64,000 nucleotides of DNA from Carya illinoinensis (GCF_018687715.1 NC_056766.1:13208501-13272500), one strand, 5' to 3'; positions 23,901 through 36,365 are shown, counted from the stretch's first letter. Notes: generated by a model not told the origin, from the letters alone. Numbers and translations are program-made.

Positions 23901-24963
23901 CAAGGAGGGAGAGAGGAGGTGAATTCGGTGGGGGTTGGTCACCGATGAAGGAGGGAGGTTGTTGGTGAGGTGCGGTGGCCTGAGCTACCGTGTACGGTGG
24001 TGCAACCCTTGCATGAGAAGCTTCATGCGTGAGGTGGCCCAGTGTAGAGAGAGAGAGCTGGGTGGAATGGAGACCATGGAAGGGAAGCCAATGGAGTGGT
24101 GGTGTCGTTGGTAGTGGTCGAAGGCCAAGCTGGCCACCTATGGCGACACTAGGAGGAGATAAATGGGTTTTCATACCCATTCGGTTGAAGGGAGGAGGAG
24201 TGATAGTGGGTTGCTGGTGGGACTCAGCATTAGTGGGGATGAACTTACCGATGAGAGAGGGAGCTGCTCGTGATGGAGGTGAGGTTGGGCAGCATGTGGT
24301 GGCTTCGGCTAGAAGAGAGAAGCCATGTGGTGAGAGGGAGAGGGGGCATGTCGGGCTTGGAGAGAGGGAGAGGAGAGAGAGAGGAAAAGGAGAAAAGTGA
24401 GGGAAAAAGGTAGGGGTTTGGGCATTTAATCCAAGCCTTTTGTTTCAGGATCCTCAAAATGATCTAATGGTGAGCTTAAATATTGATTTGGAAATGCGTA
24501 AGCATTTTGTTTAAATTAAAACACCGAGAGAAATTAAGATAGAATATTATTGTATAAACTAAATTTTATAAAATAATATTCCTTCATCATTAATTAAAAT
24601 GATGAAGTCTCATTAATCACTCGTAGAGAATAAAATAATTTAAATTAGTTTATAATTTTTAACGTAAATTTTGAATCTCTTAATACTTTTAAATGACTAA
24701 GATATTTAATTTAAATAATTTTTCACAATTATAATATTTTTGGAGCTCTTCAAAATATTATAATTGTGTTATTTGAAGACATACTTAGTCTAATAACACT
24801 AGAAATATCACATATAAATATTTACAGAATATTTAAAATATTCATAACTTTAAAATATCAAACTTGCTTTAAAATCGGTTTGGTATCTTTTAAAACACGC
24901 CATCAAGATACAACATGTAGATCAAAGCTCTTAATTAAAAGAAAGAAGGAGCTGGTTATCACA
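20966..24963 (-). mobile_element. Element D: 4.0-kb apparent solo LTR
   Basis: The ends are TGTAATGCCC and TTATCACA on the plus strand, bounded by TSD caccc (20961-20965 and 24964-24968). It interrupts the B LTR exactly where the other LTR reads on continuously. There is no pol, PBS or PPT, so a solo LTR is the simplest reading. Orientation is inferred as minus (TGTGATAACC...GGGCATTACA). In that sense it shows an AT-rich U3, then a CT-rich leader (24420-24340), then a CCACC-rich tract (24330-23600). Reading frames at 23611-24457 come from this compositional bias. Confidence 0.8.
22927..23038. repeat. Two-copy tandem repeat, 64-bp period, inside D
   Basis: Near-identical ~48-bp blocks start at 22927 and 22991 (tcacgaatcacgtcatgatg...). 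A perfect 8-bp inverted repeat with a 4-bp loop (acatggag/ctccatgt) lies nearby at 23270-23289. Confidence 0.7.
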
Positions 24964-26129
24964 CACCCAAAGTGAAGACCAGGAGCAACGACACCAAGGG
25001 GAAGGAGAGGCACTAGAAATTGGGCTGTGATTGGGTTGACGGTGGCAAGTGGTTGAACAACATATATACATATATATATATATAGAGAGAGAGAGAGGGA
25101 TCACGTTGAGGGAATGAGGAAGAGAGGAGTTGTTTGAATCTATTAACCTTGAGAGGAAGAAGGTGGAGTCGAGAGTAAGAGGTGCAGTAGTTGGAGGTTG
25201 GGTTGTACCGTTAAGGGGAAGAGGTGAGTAACTGTGTCACAGCGGTTGGGTCAGTATTTTCTATTGCGCGGAGGGAAGGGCTGCAAGTTGTTGTCATGGT
25301 GGATGAGCTTACGGTGGCTTGGGTTGCTCTATTTCGTGGAGTAGAAAAAAGGCTTATTGGGCAGTAGAGAGGGAATCGAGAAGGATGTTTGGTGGTCGAG
25401 TGGGTGGAGACGTTATGCTTGTGGAAGTGATCATCGTGGAGGCTCTTGGACGTGGAAGGAGCATGCAATGCATGAATTCCTACCATGTGGGGTTTCTTGT
25501 GTCTAAGGAGACTAGTTTAGGATGGCTTACCATAGTGTGGATGCACAGTAGACTTGAAGAAGTTGCTGCAGCACTATGTGAATGAGGTTTTTACTAAACT
25601 GAGGTTGCATCAACCTCTTTTATTGGAGTTTCTTCATGCATGAGGGATATAAGAGTATCTAAAAATAGGCCAATGAAAAAGCCTAGTGATGAAGAAAGAG
25701 AGACATACCTACATAGGTGTGGAATTAGATTTGTGCGTAGTTGAAATTTATAGAAGGGAATTTGGTAGCTAGAAGTTTTATTATGAAGAGGAATGTAGAA
25801 TGGTAATAGGGTTTGAAGTCTAAGATTCTCGGGCTTGGAGTTTTGGCGTGATCAGGTAGGGCCATTTTAAATAAATGGGCTTTTGCCCGAGTTTTGAACT
25901 GCGACTCGACCTCTAAAAAAATAAACCAACTTGTACAAAATTTTTCTCGGCCCATAACGAAGATGTTTAACCAAAAAAAAATCAAACCCAATGAAATCCT
26001 AATCCACCAAAATAGAGATTTTAGGCTTGTAGTCTACAAAAAAAAAAAAGTGAAAACTCAAAAGGGCTTTACGCACAAATAAATCTAAAAAAATTTTAAA
26101 ATCATTTGGCACTAGGCCTGGGTGTTACA

Positions 26130-26348
26130 TGTTCACTCAAGTTTTTACTATAAACCAGAATGTCATCAAAGAAAACTAAAAAAATTTTCTAAGATATGGT
26201 TTAAAGACATGGTTCATTAAATCTTAAAAGGTGCAGGGGCATTGGTGGGCCCAAATGGCATTACTATGAACTCATAGTGGCCCTCATGAGTTCTAAATTC
26301 TATTTTAAGGATGTCATTTTCCTTCACCCTAATTTGATGATAGCCCGA
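26130..26348 (-). pseudogene. Ty3/gypsy pol remnant (element A): RT palm
   Basis: In the minus sense this reads [32 protein letters not shown] and, after frameshifts, a catalytic FFDDILVYS motif. It breaks off at the TSD of B exactly where 920-1 continues, so the two blocks are halves of one RT gene. Frameshifts or stops occur around APAPF and again just before the FFDD motif. Confidence 0.9.
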
Positions 26349-26365
26349 CCTTCACCCTAATTTGA

Positions 26366-26727
26366 TGAAGTCTCGTTGATTACTCGAAAAGAATAAAACC
26401 ATTTAAATTAATTTAGAGCTTTCAACATAAATTTAAATCTCATAATATTTTTAAATAACTAAAATATTTAATTTAAATAATTTTTCACAATTATAATATT
26501 TTTGGAGCTCTTCAAAATATTGGAATTGTGTTATTTAAAAACAAACTTTGTCCAATAATACTGAAAATATCACATATAAATATTTCAATAATATTTAAAA
26601 TATTCGTAAATTTAAAATATCAAACTTGCTTTACAATCCGCTTGGTATCTTTTAAAACACGCCATCAGGATATGGCACGTATATTGAAGATCGTAATTAT
26701 AGAAGAAAGAAGAAGCAGGTTATTACA
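26366..26727 (-). repeat. Truncated LTR end related to element D
   Basis: About 360 bp aligning to 24602-24963 with a moderate number of substitutions, ending ggttattaca (D ends ggttatcaca). Only this terminal part is present. The junction with the gypsy RT carries a short duplicated segment (26321-26340 and 26349-26368). Confidence 0.8.
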
Positions 26728-28165
26728 ATAATGGGTATTGGAATGGCCAAGATATCACTTGCCGTTAGAATAAGAATTGGATATTTGGTGGAGCTGACAG
26801 TCCACCTAATCAGAATGTTGAAACTCTCTGTAAGAACCTTAACATCTTTCAACAAATACCATTCTACCTTTGACTTACAATCCATGAAGATTTCTGATTC
26901 CTATTTTTTATAGAAGTTTCTCAAAAAGGCCAAGGTATCAATTGTACAGCTACTCCCCATTGATGCACCACCCCTATTATGAGTATGAGATATAGTTGAC
27001 TTAGACCCACTTGCACATCCCTCACCAAACGTAACATACTGTTCATACAAAAATTCCATATCCCTTTTGAGAAGTGCAAAAAATTCGTCACTTGTCTCAT
27101 CGCTCAATGTTTGGTTGAACTAATATGATTGAGTAACCAAGAATGGTAGCAACAAACAACAACTGGTTTATCTTTTAAAGATCATCCGAATATTTATCAT
27201 ACTTTGTCTTTATTCTAAAAGCCATTGAACTCAAGCGTCAATTACTATTGTCATAAAAACTAATCAAGTTTGCATGAATATTAATAAGCTCTTGAAAATA
27301 CAAATTTGATGTAATATATATAGTGTAGCAGAATACACAAGGCAGCATTATAAAATACATGGAAAAACTTCATAAAGTTTCTATGGTCTCCTAATAGTGA
27401 GACCCAAGAGCTCCTAGCTAGACCATTTTTCCAAGGCCCATCCTCAGATAGATAAACTCGTGAGTAGGAATCCTCATCAAGTAAAAGTTTGAAGGCTTTT
27501 TGACACTTATTAGCCATGTCTAGCGTAAGTTCAACCGAGTTCAATCTAGTAGGCACATCAAGAGACAAGAACCTAGAACATGGAACTTTTGACCTATGAA
27601 TACAACCCTTGAAAGTGGCAAGTCTTTAAGGAGAAGACTTCACTGATAACAAGGTTTAAAATGTGTGCAATAAACCTCATGTAAATAAACTCATGATCCG
27701 CAACACACTCCTCACTTTCCATTTCCCTTGTTCTCAACCAATCAATAATATGGTGTTGTTAGATGTAGCATCGTCTACATAATTGTATGAATTTTGTCAA
27801 TGCCCCAATCAAGCATACACTCCTTGAACTCACTTCCCAATCGTTTACCCTTTGTGATTGCTAATCAAAGTAAATGAAATGTTTTGCTTATGCAACTACC
27901 AACTACTATCAATAAAGTGAGCCCTGACACATGTAATTAATGTTTTGGATAGAAGTCCAAAGGTTGGTTGTCAAACGCACTCTTTGTTTGGTCGTAAAAA
28001 AAAAATTTCTTCAAGCTATTATTCTCTTTTAAGAATAGCCTCATACAATCCCTCATTACTGTAAATCAAGAAGGAGTAGGAAGGCTAGGATTAAGAGATT
28101 CAGTGTAGTGCTAAAACCCTTGGCCCTCAACAACTCTAAAGGGTAACTCATCCACTATTAGCATC
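26728..28165 (-). pseudogene. hAT-family transposase relic (RICESLEEPER-like)
   Basis: In element order: LARMLIVDELPF (~28160-28120), RVRLTTNLWTSIQNINYMC (~27985-27930), LDVPTRLNSVELTLDMANKCQKAF (27565-27490), DEDSYSRVYL (~27450), a LYEQYVTFGEG region (27060-27020) and a dimerisation region KYPILILTASDILAIP (26800-26745). Many stops and frameshifts are present. A BED zinc finger and the terminal inverted repeats are not visible, so it is incomplete. The intact protein would excise and insert hAT elements. Confidence 0.8.
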
Positions 28166-28179
28166 CTAGCAAGGGCAGC

Positions 28180-30015
28180 CATGGTTTTTATTCTCAATAT
28201 ACTTGGCCATCCCTAGATTCTTCTCCCATTCCTCTCCTTCAACTCTTGCCTCTAGGACCAAGAGTAGTTGACTCTTGTCCAATTTACTCTTGTAATTTTT
28301 AGGGCAAAGGTGCTCGTGTGCTCTCATTGTTGAAGTGCTTTGCTTTTTGGATGGCATTGTGAAGGATCACAAGAGCACAACCTTCAGTAGCATATTCTAA
28401 CTCTTTCTTAAAACCAAATTTCACGAGTAAATAAGTTCCCTCTCATTTATCAGGTTTGGGAGTCTTCTCAATACGATAAGGACCTAAGACAACCTTCATT
28501 CCACCTTTTACAAAAACATAGGTGTTTTTAAAACCATCACAGATAGCTCTTTTATCATTCTACCAAGGTCTACCAAGTAGTAAATGACATGCATCCATAG
28601 GCACAACATCACACTGTACTTAATCTTGATAATTCTTTTCAATAGAAAATTGAAGAAGACATTACTTATTGACTTTTACCTCATTTCCCTTGCAAAACAA
28701 AGTAAGCTTGTAAGGATGAGGATGTGGCTCCATGTTCAATTTCAATTTGTCCACCATATTTTCTGCCACAACATTTTCACAACTTCCTTCATCAATGATA
28801 ACATCACAGACCTTACCATGAGAAGTACATCTTGTGTGAAAGATGTTGGTTTGAAGCCACTCATCTTCATCTTTACGACCACACTTAGACTTCGCTGAAC
28901 AACAAGAGATTCTTCATTGTCTGCATAGGTGACCTCTTCTTCTTCCACTTCACCTTCTAAATTCTCCTCAATTTCCTTGCCATCTTCTTCTTCAATAAAA
29001 GTCACATTTGGACAATCCGAAGCAATATGACCAATTCATTGGCACTTGAAACATTTGCAAGAATCAACGATTGGACAACTTGAACCAGCTCCCACTTCCT
29101 TCTTTGAGAATTTACAATTCACAACCTTACCTTCCAAAATTTGTTTGGTGGTTAAAGCACTCCCTTGACTGGGATGCCCATCTTTTGTCACAAACTAGTG
29201 GCTACTTCCACGAGCCCCCTTAAGTTGCTTTTCCACCTTCAATACCAGCTTGATAACGTCAGCATTAGGTCAATATGGCTGTAATTGGACAACATTCCCA
29301 ATTTCTATTTGTAGCCCACCAAGATAGCAAGCAATAGTTCTACTCTTTTGGTTCGGCAATATCACATTTCATAAGTAGATGATCAAATTCTGCAGTATAC
29401 TCTTCCACAATACTCTCCCTGTGTCTAAGATTATGGAACTTAAGGAAAATATCTTGGCGATAGTTTTTTGGCAAAATTTTTCTCTTAAGATGTTTTTCTC
29501 AGTTTTCCCTAAGTAACAATATAGCTTCTACCTTCACAAGCTTGCTGCTTCTTCAAATTCTCTCACCATAAAGAAGAATACTTCTTTAATTTAATGGCAA
29601 CAAGCTTCCCCTTATGATGATCTAGAACATCTTTATAATCAAAGATAACCTGAATATAGCCAATCACTGAACTCCTCCAATTGCATTTTTCCTTCAAACT
29701 TTGGAATATCAACTTTCATATCTAGTTGATCCTTTTGAAAACCATGATTCCATGGAACACATTGAAGAGGAAATGCTTCACTTTTAGAATGGTAGAGTGG
29801 ATTTTCAAAAGGATTTCCTTCTTCATTTTCTCCTTCAAAAGAGTGACCATAAAAATTATGATGAGAACCATTATGATCAAATGGCTGAAATCGCTCAAGA
29901 CGCTACTGCAATTGCCGAACTTATCTCCTCAACTCATCCATTTCAATATCACATAGATTTCTTTCATGAAGAGGAGGTGATTCAATATTTGGTCCATGAT
30001 GACGAGCCGCCATGA
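28180..30015 (-). pseudogene. Ty3/gypsy gag and protease remnant (probably element A)
   Basis: In the minus sense it starts near 30015 with gag sequence (FPLQCVPWNHGF, VDIPKFEGKMQLEEFSDWL), then a CCHC knuckle (CFKCQ, GHIASDC) at 29055-29005. An acidic linker (EEEDGKEIEENLEGEVEEEEV) and a retropepsin-like segment follow, ending in HLLLGRPW and GPYRIEKTPKPDK near 28550-28440. It is broken by stops and frameshifts. The order and strand fit element A, but the ~1 kb of pol that should link it to the RT at 26348 is missing. Confidence 0.8.
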
Positions 30016-30730
30016 TAACCAAAAGCTCTAGTACGACCTGATATTGTGCTTATAATGATTGGAAATAAAAGATAAAAGGATCCAATTGGATATAGATAGC
30101 ACCTCCCAAAGGAAGATAAGCTCTCTACCCGAACAAGAACATCAAAGGGATACAAAAAATCACCACCCAAAGGAAACACACAAGGGATATAGAGCAAGAA
30201 CTCGCCACCTATCGAAATCCACCGAAGGATAAGAGTTATAAGAAGAAGCTCCTCTTCATAAGCTAAAAGCTCAAATTTGTAATCAACTCAAATCTGGAGA
30301 ATTCTAACTAACATTAAATATATAGGAAAACTTGGAACAACCCTCTAGGCATGGGTAATTAGAACTTGCTACTTCCCAACTAACATTAATTAAAAATATT
30401 ACCTAGAGAATTCCGAAAGACATGAGAAAATCTGAAAATTCGCTACATTCTACCAGCCTTGCACAGTCGTCAGTAAAATCCTCATAACTTCCTCTAGAAG
30501 ACTCCAAATTGCACACCATTTGATGCATTGGAAACTAGAGACATGAGGCTTTCCAATGAGATATAGTTTACTGCCTAAGTCATCCAGAATATTCCCAGAA
30601 TTAAGATTCAATATCATATTAGACAATGGGCTGGGTAATGAGTTCATCTTTAGAGTCATTGGGCTTAGTGGCTTTATTGGATTCATTGGGCAGATCCTCA
30701 AACACTCATATATCATATAGTGTGACTAAA
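30016..30730 (-). other. Probable 5' leader/LTR remnant of element A
   Basis: Non-coding sequence immediately upstream (minus sense) of the gag start. Frames in it (30450-30716) read like gypsy LTR sequence rather than a protein. I could not place LTR ends or a PBS. Confidence 0.4.
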
Positions 30731-31966
30731 ATAATAGAATTTGAGAGGATGAACAAAAAATATTTTAGGTACTGGCACAGGTGAAGAAGCACCACTTTGG
30801 TTAGTACGTTTCCCTGGCTAATGCATAGAACTAAGAACAATATATCAGTGTCATTAAATAAAATAAAAAACTCAACCAATTAAATATGTAGTCTCTTGCC
30901 TCATTTCATGTTAAATTTTTCTTGGATTATTCTAACTTGTGTCCATTTTAAATGGTTGTTCTTTTGAACTGTCTGATAAATCATTCTATATATATACATA
31001 ATGTCCATCAGCCTAATTCTACAATATCATAAAATGTGCTATATATAATAATTAGAAATTAATGTTTCATTGGCCACATGGTTTAATCAATGTAATCTCA
31101 TCATATTATAAAAGATCTTTCTACTTTAATTTGGAGGCCAGTCATCCCAATTCAACCCTTGAGTTACATGTAAAGAAATCAACCCTATTAACTTCTGCTG
31201 ATCTACTCTAGTTTGCTCAACATAACAACAACAATAACAACAACAATGACATTGATCATAATAGTAAAAATAATAGATATGTATGGCAATAATGCTTCAT
31301 ATACATATTAATCATGTGAGTGGCCGGTATTCTTACTTGAAGACTACACAAATTGTCCACTTCTCATTTCCCTATTTATATAGCAACTTCTACTAGAAAA
31401 AGATCATGTAGATATATATATATATATATATTATATTAATCATTCAAAACAGCCCCCAAAATATGTTGTATGTTGAGAGTTGTGAATCACAAAGACGTGT
31501 GGAGAAAAACACAGCCCCAAAGAAATTAAATCATACCAACAGATTCAGTTACATAAAAGCAACAAAAATCAATCACATAAATCAACCAAAATCAGTCATA
31601 TAAATAACCAAAATCAAAAGAGGCTGCTGCACATAAATCAGTCAGATAAAATCAACAAAAATCAATCAAAATTATTGACATAACATGTAATAAACCAAAA
31701 TCAATGCCAAATCAATAATGGCAGTGTAGGGACTTATTGTGGTGAATGAAAATCTTGTAAAAGTACTACCAAAAGCCAAATTTGGAAATAACCATACAAA
31801 AAGTAAGCAATCAACTAGGGTTACAAAGTCCAAATAGATGGATCAAACTCATTAGGATTAAGGCACTTTCCGAGTCCAACGAGGGATTGCATCTACAAGG
31901 TGGGGGAAGCGATCAAGGGGCAACTGATGACAACAAGCTATAACTTGTTCAATTTTATTTAATTGT
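30731..31966. other. AT-rich intergenic sequence, no gene seen
   Basis: Contains an (aac)n-like stretch near 31220-31250, an (at)n run near 31411-31431 and imperfect repetition of aaatcaatcacataaatcaa-like units at 31550-31710. No ORF of note and no recognised element. Confidence 0.6.
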
Positions 31967-31971
31967 CTTTA

Positions 31972-34000
31972 TGTGGCACCTCAACTCCCACGTATGTAAA
32001 GATGGGAATCATGAAACGGGGATGATGATGACACGGGACACACACTCCAAATGCCAAGTGCAAAGTGTGTGTACATGCAAAAAGTGTGTATAGCAAACAT
32101 CGCTGCAGATAAATAAAAGATAGCAAACTAAGTACCAGATTTTTGAATATAGATTCACCATAATAAAAGTCTTTCAAAAGGTTTTAATATTATCCAGCAA
32201 AATATAATACAATGCCAAAATACATAGACAAAAGGGGAAATAAATGTCATAGCCAACAAGCAACCCAGGTCACTCCTCCAGTTTAGCCAATCCCTCGGGC
32301 TCAATGTCATTCTTTACATCAAAATCTACGATTCCATGGAATGGAACCGTAGGGTAGGAATACCATGTGAGATTATGAATTTTAGTAAGTAATCAACAAA
32401 CAACCTAAGAGATAAAAATATGTTAATACAACCAACATGTATGCGTGCACATAATGAAACATGCATGAGACCAAAGCATCATTTTTCTTGAAAATGACCA
32501 TTCTCCAATGCACCCCAAAAAATCTAATTTGGCCCAAAACACGTTCATTAAAATACCAACTGTCATTTTTCCAAAAAACAACCCAATTATAAATCCGTAA
32601 TTTTTCCAGAAAATGGTCCTTGTATCCATTTAATCATAAACCCACTTTTTTCCAAAAAATGACCCATATAAATATCCATTCATATAGTCATTGTAGGAGG
32701 GAATCACAGGCGGGACATACCATCATTCCTACTTATCACCATCCCTACTGCTAGCACAGTAGGTAGGACTTACCATTGTCCTTACTTACCACTATCCCTA
32801 CTACTAGCACAGTAAGCGGGACTTACCATTGTCCTTACTTATCACCATCCTTACAGTTCATTTTTCTTTTCTGTCATTTCTTTCCATCATTTCATTACAC
32901 ATGCACCCAAAGTATTTTCTTAGCATAAAAACTCAGTCTTCAAACATGTCATATGAAAATGCATGCAAACAGTATATTTAATGGCATGGCACATCACACA
33001 TCAAATAAAATATACCAATCATAAATCCAAGTGCACAAACCCACAAACTAACTCCACAAATAAACCCATCCTCCAATACGGCCCAAAACCCATAGTTGAC
33101 AACAACTACAATAAATTTTCCAACAATTCTTGGATCCATGGCCGTCACAACCAATCAGACTATAAAAATTATGTTAGCGTAAAAATATATTTAAATCTCA
33201 AGAAAAATCTTTGAAAAGCTAAGTACAATGATCAAATGCAACTCTAGAAGATTAAAGCGGTGAAGCAGTGCTTTTAATTGATGGCAATGGGTTTCAAAAC
33301 TCAGAAATTTGAAGGGGGAAGCTACAGGGGCTACTAGCTAGCCATGGAGGGAAGGTTGTCGTTGGTGGTGATGTGGTCGCATGCGGCGGTGTTGGCAATG
33401 GTAGAAGGAAGAGAAACCCATGGGTTTCCTTGTGATGGAGAGAGAGAGAGTTGTTGTGGGTTGGATGGTGGCTGGATTCAATGGGGGAGGTTGCTGGTGT
33501 GAGAGGAAGCCAATGGAGGTGGTCAACATGGTTGTAAGGGAAGTGCTCGGGTTGAGAGGGGGAGGGGGATTCGCACAAACTGGGGGAGGGAAGAGAGAGA
33601 GGGAAAAAGGGAAGAAAATCGGGAAAAGAAAGAGAAAAGAAATGGAAAAGAAAATAAATCCTGGCCCTTGATCTTGGAGGTCTTAAAACTGATCCAAGGG
33701 TAAGAAAATAAACATAGAATTAACTAACTTAAAATAAGTAGAAGGACAAATAAAATACAAAAACTTAGTAACAGTAAAATAAAATAGTAAAAACCATCAA
33801 TAAAAATAAATTGAAATTAAGAGCCAATAAATAATAGACAGTAATTAATAACAATAAAAGTACATTAAAATAAATTACACAACTTAAACAGTAAACATGA
33901 CAAAATACTATAATAATAATAATCAATTTAAAATAAAGGAACCAATACAATAATTAGTAAAATAACTAATTAAAAACACAAGGAAATGAGGGATGTCACA
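31972..34000 (-). mobile_element. Element E: apparent solo LTR with 53-bp subrepeats
   Basis: Plus-strand ends are TGTGGCACCTC and GGGATGTCACA, with TSD cttta at 31967-31971 and 34001-34005. Minus orientation is inferred from the TGTGACATCCC start. It contains three units of ~53 bp at 32718-32856 and, in minus sense, a CT-rich then CCACC-rich tract (33660-33320). No internal coding region. Confidence 0.8.
32718..32856 (-). repeat. Tandem 53-bp subrepeat in E
   Basis: Units begin at 32718, 32771 and 32824 (the last partial), with taccatNgtcctactta-like starts and ctagcacagtaggt-like ends. A related repeat occurs in opposite orientation in J at 53786-53975. Confidence 0.8.
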
Positions 34001-34290
34001 CTTTATTTCTTTACCAAAATTATTCAAGAGTCATTATTTTATTTTATGTTAAAAACTCTATTTATTTACATGCTTTTATTTCTTATAAAAACATTTACTA
34101 AAACTCATCATTTTATTTAAGATCAAGAATAAAAGAAGGTTTAAAACTTAGTGTATTTCCCTTGCAATTATTTCTATTCTTTATTTCTACTTGTGTTTTC
34201 TTTTAGTTGGATTTATCTTCATCGTTGGATCTAGGTTAGGAACCCTAGATGTAGGGCCTAGATTAATTGCCCCAAAGGCCTTAGTTTCCT

Positions 34291-34292
34291 CA

Positions 34293-34363
<71 letters not shown>
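34291..34363. repeat. (CT)n microsatellite
   Basis: An almost uninterrupted CT dinucleotide run of ~73 bp. A second (CT)n run lies at ~34640-34684. Confidence 0.95.
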
Positions 34364-34368
<5 letters not shown>

Positions 34369-34637
34369 CACCACCCCCCCAGCTCGTGATCTCTCGCCTC
34401 AGCACAAGGCCCCACCACCGTTGCTTATGGCACAACTTCGGATCTCCATCGTCGCACCTTGTCGGTGACCAGTCCCTCCTCCTTCATAGCCTCACATCAT
34501 TCCGCATATATCTCTTTCTCTCTTTTCCCGATTTCACTTCTTCTCTCTTTTAGCAACTCAGCGCTGCCACGTCTCCTCAGCCGATAGCACCACCTCCATG
34601 CACCAACCCAATAGCCCACTGTCATGCACATAACTGC

Positions 34638-34687
<50 letters not shown>

Positions 34688-36365
34688 TCATGGCCTTTGC
34701 CACTACCAACAACTAACCAACCACACCATCGTTAGCTCCCTCTGTCACCACAGCATGCTACGACCACCCTTGTCCATCTCCCTTCCCGATTTGCCCAGCC
34801 ATGGCCTCACCACCTAGGCCCCATGACCAACCACCGAAACCAAGATCCACCATGGTAACCTAGCCCCTTCTTGCACATCTGTAGCCACCACCACGAGACC
34901 ACCAATTACCAAGTGGCAAGCAGCAATTTCAGCTCTTTATTTATTGTATAATTTCTATCCCTTTACATCCAAAATATTTTGTTGTTGAAGTTGATTTAGT
35001 CTCGTGAGATGTGCTTTGTGTTGTGATTGAGTATTGTGAAATGTGTTATGTTATGAATTGTGAACAAAGTTGTTTGTGATGTGGCTGTGTAATTGAGGTG
35101 ATGGGCATTATAGTGTAGTTATGTTGTGGCTGTAAGTAGTTTGAAGTGATGGGGTTGTTGTACAACTATGATTAGTTGGTGATATGGTAGAATGTTATGA
35201 AGTGTTGAGATTAAATATGAAGCTGTGATGTTGTTGTGCTTTTTGAAGTGTTGGGATGGTTATGTAGTTGTGAAATTTGTTCTGATGTTGTGAATTGGTA
35301 ATGTGAAGTTGGTATTTTGGTTATAGGTCGTATGAAGTGACAGGAATAGATATGGATCATTGTGCAATTTGTTAAGTGGTTAGATGCCATGTAAAGTGAT
35401 GGGATGTTGTGTAGTTGGTGATGTGGTTGTATGTTGTGTGTGTCGTGTGAAGTGTTGGGATAAATTCTATAGTTTGGATGTGCTTTGTACAATGATGTGT
35501 TGGTTGGGATTGAATTGGTTGGTAGGAAGCTTGCAAGCAAGTGGGTGTTTGGTAGCCTATATGTTGATTTTAGGTGATAAAATGGTTCAGTGCATGCGTA
35601 AATTGGTTGGATGCATGTGTAGGACAAATTTACCATATGTAATGGATAGTCTATCTTAAGCATGAGTATAAGATATTTAAGCCTCAAGGTTTACTTAAAG
35701 TTATATATTATGCATTGTTTAGATTACGATGAAGTGTTGTTAGATTATGCATGAACAAATGAAGAGATGTATGTATTGACTAGGATTGAATTGTATAACT
35801 TGGTCGATTCAAGTTATACATTGGAATGGATGGTTTTGGTAGGAAGAGTGTGATGGAGGTAATAGTGTGTCCTAACCTTTAAAGTGAATATGTGAGGTTC
35901 ACTTTAAAAAATAAGAACTTGAAGTAGAATTTTTTGTGTTGGAAAGGTGACCTCAAGTGGGTTCCAAGCTATGGGTTTGAGAATTTATTGGAGGGTGATA
36001 AAGCAAAATATGGAGGATGCACTTGGATAGTAAAGCATGTCTAAGTGAAGGAAGTCCAGTCAAGAGCGTTTTATACTTTTTTTAAGTTTCGTTGCTTATG
36101 CACAGGAGGAAAAGAATGATGTAAAGTTATGTATGTAGGTCGGTTGTCATCTGACATGCACATGAATAGACTGCATGAAATGAAAAATGCATGGAGTCCA
36201 AGTAAGAATTATATTCATACATTTCCAGAGATTTCTAAATGTTATGAAAATGAAAATGAAAATTTTTTATGAAAAATGTTATTTTATGCGATAAAGGAAA
36301 ATGAAATGATATTTTATAAAAGTATGCTAAGTATTAATGTTTAAAAGTAGAGTAATTCTTGTGTG

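Larger units (their letters stand above)
921..26129 (-). mobile_element. Element B: non-autonomous LTR retrotransposon with long LTRs
   Basis: Two copies of a ~2.8-kb sequence (921-3727 and 19345-26129, the latter split) flank a very short internal region. Removing the nested insertions C, LINE L and D leaves about 6.1 kb: LTRs of ~2807 and ~2782 bp and ~547 bp internal. Orientation is minus, because the PBS lies beside the right LTR and the PPT beside the left one. The ends read TGTAA...TTACA. No gag or pol is present in its own sequence, so it would depend on proteins from another element. It resembles LARD/TRIM-type non-autonomous elements in concept, but the long-LTR, tiny-interior proportions are unusual. 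Confidence 0.85.
19345..26129 (-). repeat. Element B 5' LTR, split by D
   Basis: Homologous to 921-3727. LTR sequence runs 19345-20965 and resumes 24964-26129; the middle is solo LTR D. The element-sense start is TGTAACACCCAGGCC at 26129, and the right TSD tgttc follows at 26130-26134. Confidence 0.85.

Noticed and set aside
23611..24457. Overlapping Gly/Arg- and Pro/Leu-rich ORFs on both strands
   Set aside because: G-rich compositional bias in solo LTR D; no conserved motif.
28166..28357. 63-codon ORF as a BED zinc finger of the hAT relic
   Set aside because: The alternate frame reads gypsy sequence (CALVILHNAIQKAKHF), and the ORF lacks the BED cysteine/histidine pattern.
34191..34553. 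ORF with a long Ser-Leu run
   Set aside because: Produced by the (CT)n microsatellite; no domain on either strand.
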